Shown: piece by piece, positions 24,001 through 36,544 of the stretch
Numbering within the stretch: the first letter of the stretch is position 1
Layout: every line of letters starts with the position of its first letter
NCBI GenBank assembly: GCA_000231825.2
Contig: JH720296.1
Coordinates: 744,001-808,000 of the forward strand
Reading direction: 5' to 3'
Length of the DNA: 64,000 bases
Source: Tetrahymena elliotti 4EA
Taxonomy: Eukaryota > Ciliophora > Oligohymenophorea > Hymenostomatida > Tetrahymenidae
Program-made: the position numbers and the translations under genes
Notes under the pieces: model-generated
Seen by the model: only the letters and a program-made list of their open reading frames with translations
Database searches by the model: none
What the model was told of the DNA's origin: nothing

Positions 24001-27000
24001 GTTTGGTTATTGGTGTTTTCCTTATTCTTTTGAGCCCTTTAGTTGATCTTTTTTGGGAAATAAAATAAAAAATAAATTTTTTTAAAATTGATAAGTAAAA
24101 AAAATACACTGATTTTAGGAATATTCTTGAATCCATTATACAATAAGGCTAAGGTGGGAGCTAGGTAGCTGTAGGAAATTTCTCTTTCTTAAGTTTCTAG
24201 GATAACATTTTCTATAGGAATGTTAAGCTATGTAGCTAAGAAAGCCAAGACTTCTCCAAGTGGGATAGATATTTTATCAAGTGCCTTAATGAGATTGGTT
24301 TGTGAGAAGAGTTAATTGATAGGAAGAGTTTATTGTTTAGGTTGCATCAAGTATCTTTTTAGTATAGTGAAAACAAATTGCAACCATTCTTTTTCACTTA
24401 AGTTATCAATAAGTACTTCACCAAGAAGGGTAAGAATTTCTTAAGATAATATGCTATTGTCAAATACTACAAATGTTTCAAAAACATCATGGAAAATATT
24501 GTTCCTTCCTATAGTGGCAGAATTAATCCATTGATTAGATTTTCTATCATCAGAGCTATTAACTTCATTAATCTTTCTCAAAAACTAAGAGAAACTTAAA
24601 GCTAATGTATAAAGATAGGACAAACCAAAATCTGTAGAATTACTAGACTATTAAGTATTCACACTAAGTTTTCTGCTATTTTCATATTAGTAATTTTGCT
24701 TTAAAATTTCTTCTATCTCAATTACTTATTTAATTATAACGTCTCTGTGAGCTTCTTCATTGACAAGTAGATTTTTTAATTTCTATTACAATTTGTCTAG
24801 GATAACTAAATTTTAGCTCTCCTAGCTGGCTTAAGTATTTCCAGCATCAGTTTTAGATTTTGAGACTCCTCCAGCATCAGATCCAATGCTGTTTTATTTT
24901 TCTTTAGAAGAAGCTTCTGAGGTTGAAGCTTTTTTCTACTAAGATTATAACTTTTAAGAAGCTGATTATGAAGCAAAGTCTGAAGGGAAGCAGGAAGGTA
25001 TTTTTTCATTTGATACTTCATTTAATGATTCTCCAGAAATTAAAGGAGTGATATGATTATTCTAAACAGGGATGTCACTCATTTCTTTTGATGTTCCAAT
25101 AAATGGTCTGAGACTGAAGTTAATCTAAAATGTTTAATGATAAAAATATTAAATTTAATTGAAAACAACAAAATTTTTACTTAAATAATAAGGTAACGAG
25201 ATGAGTTATCAGAATTTCCTTCTTTTTCCAGTAATTTCAAAGTTGAAATGTCTTCTCTATTTTAGAATTGTTTTAATGATGAACTTTCATGGGAGTAATT
25301 GGATAACTAAACAAAAGTTTCACTTCCATACTATTCATCAACTAGTAATTCTTATTTATTGTTTTAGACTTTCCAAACAATAACTCTAAAGCTTGATTAG
25401 TAAATTGAATTTCTGCTAAATGCTAATGAGATTTCATTTAAATTATATTTTTGTTAGAGATCAATATAAATTTCTTAGACAAATAAATCTTCAGTTACCT
25501 ATATCTTGCAATTTAAGTATTTATTGTCTTTAGCTTATAAATTGCTGTGAGAATATTTATATTCTTTTGAGAGGAATAGTTCACTAAATAGACTTTTTTC
25601 AAAACACAAGCTATTAATGTCATATCTTGATGTTAATATATTGTAAAAGGAATCTTTCTTTTCTTAAACTTTTTAAGAAATAATATGGAGTTAAGTCAGC
25701 AATTATAAAAATATTTTAGAAGCATTCTATGGTTAACACCATCTGAGGAGACTCAAATAAATACTTAAACCACTTTCAGTAACTGGAATTTATCTTGTTG
25801 TAATTTAAGGAAGGAGATTAAGAAGTGCATCTAGAAGCTTTTGTGAAAATCCTGCACATCTACTGAAATTCTTCAATAAATTATATTGATAAGTGAATTT
25901 ACGAGTGGGATTTTATAGAATATTAGAAGAAATAAATCTTTCTAAATCAAATTTAGAATAGATGAGATTAGTCATGTCATCATTAAGTTAGTAATTATGT
26001 GAACTTGTCATCACTTAAATTAAGTATTAAGAAGCTGCTTCAATTAAATTTCTAGTAGCCTAATTGTAAGAAGTTGAAGAGAGGGCAATCAATTAGCTAA
26101 CTACCTTGCTGTTAATAATTTCATAGTGAGATATATTCAATAAAATACTATTTTATATTTCTTAAATAGATTAACCACTACTTTCATTGATTCTGCCTTA
26201 GACTGTGAAACCAAAAGATAGTAATTAATTAAAATTATTAATGGAGGTATTTGATATTTTAATGCAAATTTATGAAATTTTAGACTAGCAAAAAATATCT
26301 TCTTAAATAAATTAGAGAGATAAATCACTAGAATTAGAAAGAGAAGTTGCTACTTCTCCAAGATCACTTAAGCGTTTAGCTGCTAAAGTATTTAATTTAT
26401 AATTAGGAATAATGCTATTCTTCACAAATTTCTTCAAGAAGATGTTTGTCTTTTCTTAAGGCAATTGAACCCATTAGTCATTTTTATTAGTCTTTACTTC
26501 AATTGAAAGGTTTTCACTTAAAAATTTATAAATTAATTAGATGTCATTTGAACTAGAATTTTTCAAATTAAGGCCATTTTCAAGCTGAGATACTTCATTG
26601 AGAGCAAAACCTTAAACACCAACAAATTAGTAAGATGTACATTGATTACCAGTTAAATGCTTAAATTTAGGTCTTAGGGAGGTTGGTAATATTAAAATAT
26701 ATTTTGAACATCTATTTGTTATTAAATTGAAAGGATTATTTGTAAGATATTAATAGAATGAAAAAACTAATTACCTTTTATAGTCAACATTTACAGTTTT
26801 AATTGTTTATGATTCACTGAATGAAACACAGGCAACTGGTTCCCATTATTCTAGATTTCTGCCTAGATTTTTTTCTCTCCATTAGTCATATTCTGGTTGA
26901 GTCATCTAAGAGAATTAGTATGCAGCACGTTCTATAGCAGAGGGATGATCAGCAGTAAAGATTAACAAATTACCTACTGGATAACCTCCTTCAATAGGAT

Positions 27001-30000
27001 GGTCAAATGATTCTATTGTAACAGAATCTGCAATAATATATTTATTATGGAGATGTTTGACTAAGAAGCAGCAATTCTAGTCAAAGCTCTAGAAGCAGCT
27101 TTAATTAGGGAATAAAATTGAGCTGGACTGATGCTTTTAAGAATAGGGAGTCCCAGTACAGAGTTCGATAGATAAAGGTAAATATTTATTAGATTTTTCA
27201 TTTGAATTAGCAATTTAGTTTCCATTTTATACATTCTTAGGTTGAGATTAAGGTTCCCAAGTATCAAAGGAAAAGAAACTGGTCTGATCTACTTGCTCTT
27301 AAAAGACACAACTAAAATATAAATATTAAATATTAAATATTAAATATATTTTACAAATTAAAAATAATTTACTCTTTTAGGGGAAGGAGATGCTATGAAT
27401 CCTTTTAAGGAGAGGTTAGAGTAAAGTCTAATTATATACTTTACAAATATTAAGAATTTTTCAATGCGAATTCTACTTCAAATTTATTTTTATTTTTCAG
27501 ATTAAATTAATGTTTAGAATTGAGATATGAAAAAGAATCAAATTATTCTGATTTTTAAGAGAGTTTATTAGAGAAAGTGCCTACTTGATAATATTAAAGT
27601 TATTGTTTAAAAAATTTAAGCTATGCCTCAGTGAAATTTATTGTGTTTTTCAAGTCAATTTGATAATCTTATTCAGTTTGATTAGATTAAGTTTATTAAA
27701 TAGGTTTGTTTTATGGTATTTTTACTAAAGTAATAGTTTATGTTTTATCTTTTATAATAAGGCCATCTGATAATATTAAGTGGAGGCTTTCAACGCTACC
27801 TTTTAATTCCTTTGTTGTTACTTCATTTGAAATAATTTGGTTTTCAATAGGAAGAGTAAATACTTTTTATTAAATAACTACAACGATTACTGAACTATTT
27901 TCTGAAAGTACAATAAAACCTTCTTCGCTTGCTTTTTGACTTGAGCTTAATGCAATTTTTTAAATCAATTATGTTTCTATTTCTCTCTTTTAAAGATTAT
28001 AGGGGTCAAGGATATCAAAAGTCATTTTATATTAATGTAAATTCAATTAATTATTTGAAGAAGATGTTAAGATAACTAAATCGTAAACCTATTTATTAGA
28101 TATATTAGAAGATTAATAAAATAAAACAATAAATCTAAATGTTTATTTACTTCAGTTTCGGAAGATGCAGAAAGCAATCTCCAGTTACAGTCTACTATTA
28201 ATTCATCGTCAAACTGTAAATTAGTTTCAGATACTGCAAGTAAATTGTGTAGCTCTATATTTTCAGCAGCCAAAGGAGAAAGAGTTTCAAAAATGTAGCG
28301 ATTATTTTGATTAGAGAAAAGAATACTTTCAAAGGAATTGATGGTGTTTTCTTAAACATATTATCCATTTAAATTGCATACAATACCCTTTGCTGTTAAG
28401 CTGTAAAACTAGCTAAGTAGGTTTGGATTTACTGCAAATCTTCTGATACGAAGTAAGCCTTTTTAAGAGTTATCACTACCATCTTTTTAACTGTTAAAAG
28501 AGACACCAGCTACAAGCTAAGCTAGTGAATTTTATTTTAGATTCAATAAAAATCCACCTTTGGCTTGAGATTATTCTAAGAAATTGTTCATTTTTTATTT
28601 ATTTTCCTCAAGCTATTTCAGTCTCTTCTCTTCTCTTTCTAAAGTTTCTTTTTTAATTCTGTTTTCTTCTTCTTCTTTCTTTTTAATCTCATTCTATATT
28701 CTTTCTTCTTCTAATAACTTTTAAAGCAACCTTTCTTGCTTAATTTCATTCACTTCTTCTTCACTATAGAATGCACTTTTAGGAGCTTCAGTAAAACACA
28801 TTTCACAGTTTCTAAATCTACCAATATTCTAATAAGTACAGATTTCACAAGCCCATTCTGGTTTCATACTATTAACATGTATTTCTTCTTCTTCACTAAA
28901 AAGTTAACTCTTTTAGTTATTCTACTCTAATTAGCTAATCTCTTCTTACTATATTCTTAATGCAACATCAATAGCCTTTTCAACACTTTCGTTTTTAACT
29001 TCAATACAAGCTTTCTTAGCAACATTTACACTAAAACCCTAAATAAAAAAATATGTTAATTTTAAATTTGCAGAGAAAACTAATTACAATATTCATGAGC
29101 TATTCGACTATTTCTAAATTTGCAGCTATTGATTTCTCAATAGGCTTAGGCTTTTTGGCGTACTTACATTATGAAGAAATAGAGTTTTCAAGGATTTTAT
29201 ATAATTGACTTGAGAAATTTTAATTGTTGGATGTTACATTTAATTTATTATTCATTTCCTCTTCATTCTTACGAAGGTCGTTTCCGATTTGACATTCAAC
29301 TGGGAAAATGAATTCTTTCTTAAATTCAGAAATAGCAACCCTTTGAAGATTTAATTCTGTATTCCAAATGTTAATACAACCATCAGAATCTAAAGAAGAA
29401 ATGTAATTACTAATTTACTATCTATTAGGCTTTATAAATTTAGCCTTAGCTGCACTTTTTTAGTTTCCATTATTTCTATGAATTTAATAAGGCATGGAAT
29501 TAACTGTTACATCCAATCCAACATCTAAATTTGAAGGTCCACAAACAAAACTAATAAAATAAATAATAATTATATTAATTTTATTCAATATTTTTATTTA
29601 AAATAATGATTTACGTATTTCCTTCTAATTAGGTCTAAATCTGTTTCTAAATATTTTATTCATTTTCTGATTTATTAATTTGAAGGGGAGTATAATAGTC
29701 AAGGAAGTGACGAAGATTTTGTTATAAGTCATGGATATTTACCAATCCCGCTTATGCTAAGCTCTCAATAGAGAAATTTGTATTGGTATAATTATAAAAG
29801 GATATTAATCTTCCAAAAGCTGCAAAAATACGTGAGACTCCAGTATTAAATAACTATTTAAGTTCAATAGATGCATCTTCATGCAAAGTCATTGCAAATA
29901 ATTATTCATCTAATCTTAGTAATGTGTATAAAATAGAATGGAGAGAGGTAATATCCCAATTTTAGGCTATATCTTTCAAATTTTCAATAGGATCTTTAAC

Positions 30001-32228
30001 TAGACTTACTGATTTATGAGAATCTGTATCTTCTTTATTTTATTTCTTTTATACAGATTATTTGTTTTATTGCTAAGCTGGTTCCTCAACTTTTTAAACT
30101 ACAGTAAATAATTCCAAAATTTATGGGGGTAAATCTTCATCATTTTCATTAAAAAAAGGTAATCCGTCATTAGGATAAACTTAATTATTGCTGCTTAGCT
30201 CTAAATTGCTTACTACACTAGTTGCCTATTTATCTTCAGGTAACTTTATTTGATAAATAGATTTATTAAAATTAAATATGAATTAAATCGATGAAATTTT
30301 ACATTTTAAATAATGGAAGGACTAAGGTATTCATAAACAGAATTAATGCTTGAAGTGACAACATCTATCAATTAATCTATAATACTTTTAATTTCACTAA
30401 AAACGAAAGGAATAGCTAAAATTTAATTTTCTTGTACATTTCCATAAAATTTCAATGCTTGAGTTAATTATTTCAATAAATTTTCTGATAATCTAGGAGA
30501 TATTTATTCAAATAAAATGGAATGTGATATCAACTCTTCTATTTCAGAAAGATAAATTTATAAGTATACAATATCACTTAGTTTTTAAGGACGATTCTAA
30601 AATTAAGAAAGATTCAAAGGATATTAACCTAAGTGATTTTTTCTTATGAGTTTTATTTTATTATCCTTAATCACTATCAAATTATTGTTTTTCTCTTAAA
30701 GGTTTAATAAGACTTAATCTTCTTTTTTTGACACTGCTTCAGTCTATGCAGGCGATTATTATGCTTTATTGAGTAAATCTTTGATTTATGAAATTAAATC
30801 TGAAATAGCAGGCTATTCTGTTACATTTTAATCTTCTTTAGATTCTACTTAGCCGTTCAAAGGAATTCTTCTCTACTTTAAAATTTATTATTGTATTCAG
30901 ATTGGTTTTTAAATTTGATAAAAACAAGCAAACAATAAGTAAATTAATTTAATTAATTAAGGATAATACAGGAAAACTAAATGAAATAATAAGATCAGGG
31001 TTTAAGAAAAGATACGATAAAAGCGGAATCTCAAATTTAATAAAAATAAAAATTTACATATAAAGAGAGTTTCTTTTCAGGATTTTCAGCAAAAGGATTT
31101 ATTATACATGTTACTCCCCTTACATTCATTTTCAAACAGAATGAATAATCACCTTTTGGAATTCTTTTTGATTTTAATTTTTAAAATTCACCATTCAACC
31201 AAACTTTAATACTCCAGTCATTAGTGTCAATTTTAACGCCAACCGTTTTCTATGTTTTATATCTATTATATTTTATATAAATATATGGTTAGATTTAATA
31301 AATATCCTAATTAGAGTGCTTGTTGATCACTTTTTTCTACTAAAATATTTTGAATATTGTATAAAAATATCATTTTTAAAAACAAATTAGATTTATAGCT
31401 TATTTTATTGCATATTTATTTTCTATTTAAGTAGGATAGTTATTATGTTAAAAATTAAAAATGTTAAAAACTAGAATGACTTCTTTTTTAAACAAATATT
31501 AATTAATATAATATGTAGTATGTTATTTTTGTAACATTCAATTTGGTCAACATTTTATCAATTTAATTTTATTATTACTTGTAAGTGATCAAATGCGTTT
31601 TGAGAGATGATGGATTTTATAGATTAGCGGGCATTTAAACTAATCCGAAATCAATGCCTTCACATCCATTTGGAAATACTAACTCTAAATAATAGGAGTT
31701 TTGGTGTGCAAAAACTGTGCTACAAACAGCATAGCTTGTTTATTATGAGACTTTGCAAGTTGCAGTCAATCCTGAAGGAGAGATAGATACTCCTGTCTAT
31801 GAACTTTTTAATTTGGAGAATCTTAAAGTATTAAAATAAGCACCTAAACTAGGCTAACTTTTGTCACCTTTTGCTTATGGATCTTATTTCTAATCAGCCT
31901 AATCTTTAATTTGTTAATCTTGAAGTGCTTCTTTATTTGCTATTTGCTAATATTCTTCAGGAATCTAAATATTTTGCTTGTATGTAAATGAACTATTTTC
32001 TTAGTTTAATTCATTAACGATGTCATCTGACATAACCTATTATTAACTATTTAGGGGGAATGAAGCCTATCCTTGCTAATTCAGTTCACTCTATCTTTCG
32101 AAAGACACCTATTGAGTCTTTAAGGAGCTAGAATTGACCAAAATAATTTAATTAGTTGAACTATCATAGGCAAAATCATTAGCTTATTGAAAAATGGGAT
32201 TTTTTATTTCACTAAATTATATGCTCAT
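11522..32228 (-). CDS. Giant fused ubiquitin enzyme: SPRY / UBA / RanBP2-ZnF / BIRC6-type E2 / full E1
   Basis: A single reverse-strand gene of about 20.7 kb with some twenty short introns, coding for an estimated 6,000-6,300 residues. ATG at 32228 starts [14 protein letters not shown]; an in-frame TGA lies just upstream. TGA at 11524-11522 ends it after PLVRVYFK. Domain order: SPRY (about 31830-31080), a WD-like segment ([19 protein letters not shown], near 29400), UBA (29125-28951), RanBP2-type zinc finger (28862-28790), coiled coil, a long middle region, UBC/E2 (about 16040-15380), a charged linker, and a complete E1 (about 15045-11522). I followed the frame across several introns in the middle and saw no TGA break, but not every splice site was fixed. 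Length and C-terminal UBC resemble BIRC6/BRUCE; no BIR domain was seen. The inferred role is a self-contained ubiquitin activating, conjugating and perhaps ligating machine. Main doubt: the gene could be split somewhere in its N-terminal half; the E2-E1 join itself is secure. Confidence 0.85.
15380..16040 (-). other. BIRC6/BRUCE-type UBC (E2) domain
   Basis: The domain starts at [16 protein letters not shown] and contains [33 protein letters not shown] and [19 protein letters not shown], then [12 protein letters not shown]. These follow the C-terminal UBC of BIRC6 closely (as I recall it: [46 protein letters not shown]). The catalytic cysteine is in GKVCLS (codon 15772-15770). The intron between LLG and TWRG lies near 15704-15756. 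The tail PYFNEPG/RHFYLKK signature (here [11 protein letters not shown] and [15 protein letters not shown]) is also that of the BIRC6/UBE2O-like group rather than of small E2s. Confidence 0.93.
28790..29125 (-). other. UBA domain followed by RanBP2-type zinc finger
   Basis: An exon ending IVEQLMNI joins after a short intron to [16 protein letters not shown], then [11 protein letters not shown]. This gives the (M)GF loop and helix pattern of a UBA domain, which typically binds ubiquitin. About thirty residues later comes [20 protein letters not shown] followed by C, an exact fit to W-x-C-x2-C-x3-N-x6-C-x2-C, the RanBP2/NZF-type zinc finger, many of which also bind ubiquitin. A Glu/Lys-rich coiled coil follows directly. 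Confidence 0.82.
31080..31830 (-). other. SPRY-like domain at the N terminus of the giant protein
   Basis: The segment begins near [16 protein letters not shown] and continues [20 protein letters not shown]. After an intron of about 240 nt it reads [20 protein letters not shown] and [17 protein letters not shown]. The pattern of a short strand, a Gly-containing turn, then VGV.ID....KVWLNG is that of SPRY/B30.2 domains, which bind protein partners. The identification rests on pattern only. Confidence 0.6.
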
Positions 32229-34384
32229 ATATTTAATATTAATGAATGTTGTATACTCCTTTCAAAACTGTATGTTTCTTTAACAATTCTTCTTCGAATT
32301 TTATTCAGGAAACTCTTTGTGAGTTATATTTGTTTTCACTTGAAGTGATGAATGAGCTCTAAAATATATGATGTTCTCCTAAGGTTAATTTACACCTGCT
32401 TTTAACACCGACTTGCTGTCTTTTCTTATTATTTTATTGCTTAGCTGTTGTTTTTGTTGAATTTTGAAAGAAAGACAATTAAAAAATAAGTAATATATAA
32501 TTTCTTAAATGAAAATAGCTTTTATTTATTTTCTGTTTTATGTTTTAATATTTCTTATTTCTTCCTTCTTTTCTCTTCTATTCTTCTATCCTTTATTATT
32601 TATTGCAAATAATCACAATTCAATTCTTGCGTAAAATCTATAAGATTCAAAGCTAAAAGATAAAGTGTCTTAATCCTCATAAACTATTGAATAACATTAA
32701 ATAGGCTTTTTTTTATGCATATATCTATGTATTTATTTGCATACAAGCTAATTCGATAAATCTGATTAATTGTCTTTCTACTTGCCTTGATATTACTTAT
32801 CAAAAATAGCAGCATAATTCTTATTTTATCTAGAGACATTAAAATTCTTTCCTTCTTTCTAATATTTATTTTTCCTATCTTTTCTGAACCCTGACCTTCC
32901 ATTCTGCATACTTTCTAAAGAAACTAACAAACAAAATTCATCTTATCAAATAAATAAAAATTTTTGCTTCTATTAAGAAAAAAGATAAATATTAATTTTA
33001 TGATCCGAATTTTTCTAAATAAATATTTTTTACTTCATTCATTCATATTTTTTTTACATCAAAACCACTTTCTAAATGATAACATTTTAAAATAATTGTT
33101 TTATTAAAATTTTAATCATCTAAAAATTTATCTTTTCAATTTTGAAATATTTTGAGAAATATTTTATTTTAATATTTAAAGAATAAACAAATCTTTCTAA
33201 AATGGATTTACAACAAATTAACCTGAAATATCTTTAAAAAGAAATCCATATTTAAAAAATGAAAAGTTTTTTACATAAACAATAAAACAAAACAATTTTT
33301 CAAAAGAGTCTTGCATTTTTGAAGTCAGTCATCACAACATATTTTAGAGTAAAGTATTTATTTTTATTCATTGGAAATAATAAAAAAACTTTATTTGTTA
33401 ATTTTACCAAAAGATATTCCTTATCAATAAATTAAAGACAATTTTGAACTAAAAAAAATAAATTTTTGATTTAATAAATATAATTAAGAAAAACCTCAAA
33501 ATATTTTTCTTTGATTTGATTTTCCTTTTTTTTGAAATATTTTTTGGTATCTAACAATTTTTAATTGTCAATGTTCCAAATCTCTAAACAACATAAAAGA
33601 TTTGAATACTGCAACAATTTTTCACTTTAAGTGAAGATATTTTTTATTGATTTTTTTGATTTTCTTTTCATGTGAAATTTTATATCCTTTCATAAAAAAA
33701 TATATATTAAATTAATAAATAGATATTATTTCTTTAAAATTAAATTTAAAATATTTTGAATATTAACTAGGTATTTTAAATTTAAATAAATCTTTATTCA
33801 TTCATTTAGCAAATAAAATAGTTCTGCTATCTTATTAAATTATTGACAAACCCTCAAAAATTCAATACTTTTTAAAAATAATTTCATAAAAATTGTCTAT
33901 AATTATTTTCAAAGATGAATATCTTAATAATAGATAATAAAATATTTATTCCTCTTATGCCTCTTTGGATATTTAATATATTTTTGAGTTTTTTTTAATA
34001 GATATTATTTCTAATTTAAAAAATTTTACATAGTTTTATTATGAAAATTATATGCTAAAAATATTCCATTTAAAAGTATTAAGGGTTCTTATCATATTTG
34101 AGAGAAAAAAGATTAAACAATTCAAGATTAAGCCTCTCTAAAGCACAATAAGAGTAAATAATTTTTTTAAATTCACTATAGATTAAGGTTTTAGATAATT
34201 TTTTAATTATTTTAAAGCAATAGTAAAAAATAACAATTTTCCTCTCAGTTAAAATGAAAAATTTGTGCTTCTTTCTTTTAGAATTGATTATTTAGTAACA
34301 ATAATTCTAGAAAAGAATAAGGTTAAAATATCTAATTTATAGAAGAAAGTAATATTAAAGTTTTGCTATAATAAAGGATTTCAT
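32229..34384. other. Upstream flank of the giant gene, no supported gene
   Basis: The first 240 nt are probably 5' UTR of the giant gene: an in-frame TGA lies near 32265 and the region is less AT-extreme (Arg/Gln-like codons near 32400-32450). A reverse frame at 32902-32684 is open but has no recognisable motif. Beyond about 32950 the DNA is almost pure A/T with no coding pattern I can support. Confidence 0.5.
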
Positions 34385-34727
34385 ATGTAAATATATTAAT
34401 TTTTATGGATAAAAAATTACCATCAAATTAAAAGGTATAGCAAATAATATATCTAATAAATACAAATTAACTTAGTTGATTTGATTTAAAATTTGACTCT
34501 AAGACACTATTTTATAGTAGTTTATAAAGGTCAACAAGCAGGTTTTAATCCAACTATTGATTGTAATGAATTAATTATTTATTTATTTTTTCTCTTCCTA
34601 TCTTTAATTCAATAGCGAAGAACCAATATTTATTAAAAAATATTCTACTTTGATTAATTTAAAGGTAATAATTGAAGATAATGAAAAAGCTTATCTAACT
34701 AAAATTAAAGAGAAATTTATTGATTGA
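34385..34727 (+). CDS. Possible small gene or remnant with RNase H1 hybrid-binding-like (viroplasmin) motif
   Basis: A forward frame contains LRHYFIVVYKGQQAGFNPTI followed by D. This strongly recalls the N-terminal hybrid-binding domain of RNase H1 and caulimovirus viroplasmin (pattern YYVVYKGR..GI...W). If a GT..AG intron at 34563-34620 is removed, the frame continues in phase with QPIFIKKYSTLINLKVIIED and NEKAYLTKIKEKFID to TGA 34725-34727, which fits the second half of that domain (KKY....K....E.AE.YL). The start is uncertain: the first in-frame ATG is at 34385, but residues before LRHYF look like AT-rich noise. No catalytic RNase H domain was recognised downstream. It may be a short stand-alone domain protein or a decayed copy. 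Confidence 0.35.
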
Positions 34728-36544
34728 TTGGTAAGTGAAATACTGCAAAATTTTAAAATTATAAAAAATATAAAATTATCAGAAAAGAATAAATCATTTA
34801 AGCCCCTAAAATTTTATTATCAACTTCAAATGAAAAATAATAACTTTTGAAAAATAAGAACTTTGTTAATTATTAAAGTATTTCATAGTGAATTTTCTTC
34901 TCTAATAATTTTTTTTTGGGGCCAATATCATTAGTGATCTCAATCATATTGTGGGTGACTGGTAATAAACTCTTTTACAGAAAACTTCTTCTCTCAAAGT
35001 ATTAACATTTATTCATTTTATTTTTAATTCACTAATAATAGATTCTAAAGAGGTTTAAGTTATTTTTGTGTAATTGTACAACTAAAATTATTTGGATGAA
35101 AATAAATTTAATCCTCCGAATTTTTATCACCATAATCTTTAGTTAATTTTAAAGATTTGTAGCTTACTACTCTTAATTAGAAATTATTTAAATTATATTT
35201 ATGAAATTTCAAATCTTTTCTTCATTAATCTTGGGAGCTATCACCACAAATGAAATTATAATTTTTATAGCTTTTAGTTTAAATATCCTTTAAATTCCTT
35301 TACTTAATTATTGATTGTATTCAAATTTTTTATATAAGCTAGGCGAATACCAGATTTTATATCCTTTTAAGTTAGCAGCCCATACATATTAAGAAAATTT
35401 TATTTTTATGCACCTTTCATAATTTTGAAACTTTTTATGTTGTTTAAACCACTTCAGAAAATATTATTCAAGCAAGTAATAAGCGATTTCTAATCTTATG
35501 TAATACGTGAAAATAATATAGAAATTATGAGTTTATTTTTATACTAAAAAAATTTTTTTCTTATATTTTTATTCTAAATACTCTTCTGCAATTTTTTTTA
35601 AATACTTATTTAGCTTATTTTATTTCACAAGAAAATAAAGATATTCCATTACTAATATTGAATGTAAATAATTTATTTCATAAATATTTGCTTTGAAATA
35701 TTAATATTCTTAAATTTTGTCAATGTGAAGTCAAAAAAAATAGAGATTATTATTTTTTGAGGGAAAAAGAATTGAATTAGCAAGCAACAAAAATAGATGA
35801 AAAAAATGTAAATTCGATTTACACGTATTGGTTGATTTGCTGTTAATTTTTTTTATGAGTATAAATTATAATAATTAATTCGTTATTTCAAGAATGGTGA
35901 TACTACATTATGATATATAAAATAGGTTATTACCAATAAAATATAGATATTTAAAAATAGCAAATAAAACTTAGCTAAAATAGCAGTTTACAATAGACAC
36001 TATAATAATCTATATCACTCGAATACTTATTTAGCTTACAATTTAATAAATGTGAATTTTTCAATTAATGGATTTAAGAAGAATTTGATTTGATTTATTT
36101 CGTTCATTCACTTGAAAAAAAGAAAATTGGTAAGGATTTGTTTTTTTTTAAATTTTAGATCATAAGCTTTTTACAATTAAATAATTTATAATCAAATAAC
36201 TAAAAGTATTAATATATATGTGATATTTATTAAATAATGGTTTGGTTTATTTGTTTGTTTGTTTAATTCATAAATAAATTAATAAATAAATAAATAGATA
36301 GATTATAAGAAAAAAGAATTAGATGTAAGATTTTTTAGATGAGTTTTGGTTATTATTTTATAATTGCTAATTGAATCAATAAATTGTAATAATTATAGTA
36401 AAGAAATTAATGTAAGGGATTCTTTCATTTTTCTTTTGTTTTGGTTTGCTTTTTATCTGTCTCTTCAAAGATACTTTTTTAGGAAGAATAAATGCCAACA
36501 TTTAAATAATATGATCTCTCAATTTTTTTTTTATGAGCAAAATT
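34728..36544. other. AT-rich intergenic DNA with microsatellite
   Basis: No gene is supported. A frame around 35040-35265 (IDSKEVQVIFVQLYNQNYLD) is open to a TGA and is not purely A/T-biased, but I recognise nothing in it. At 36241-36305 there is a TTTG/TTTA tract followed by an AAAT/GATA tract, which forms an imperfect palindrome. Confidence 0.45.
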
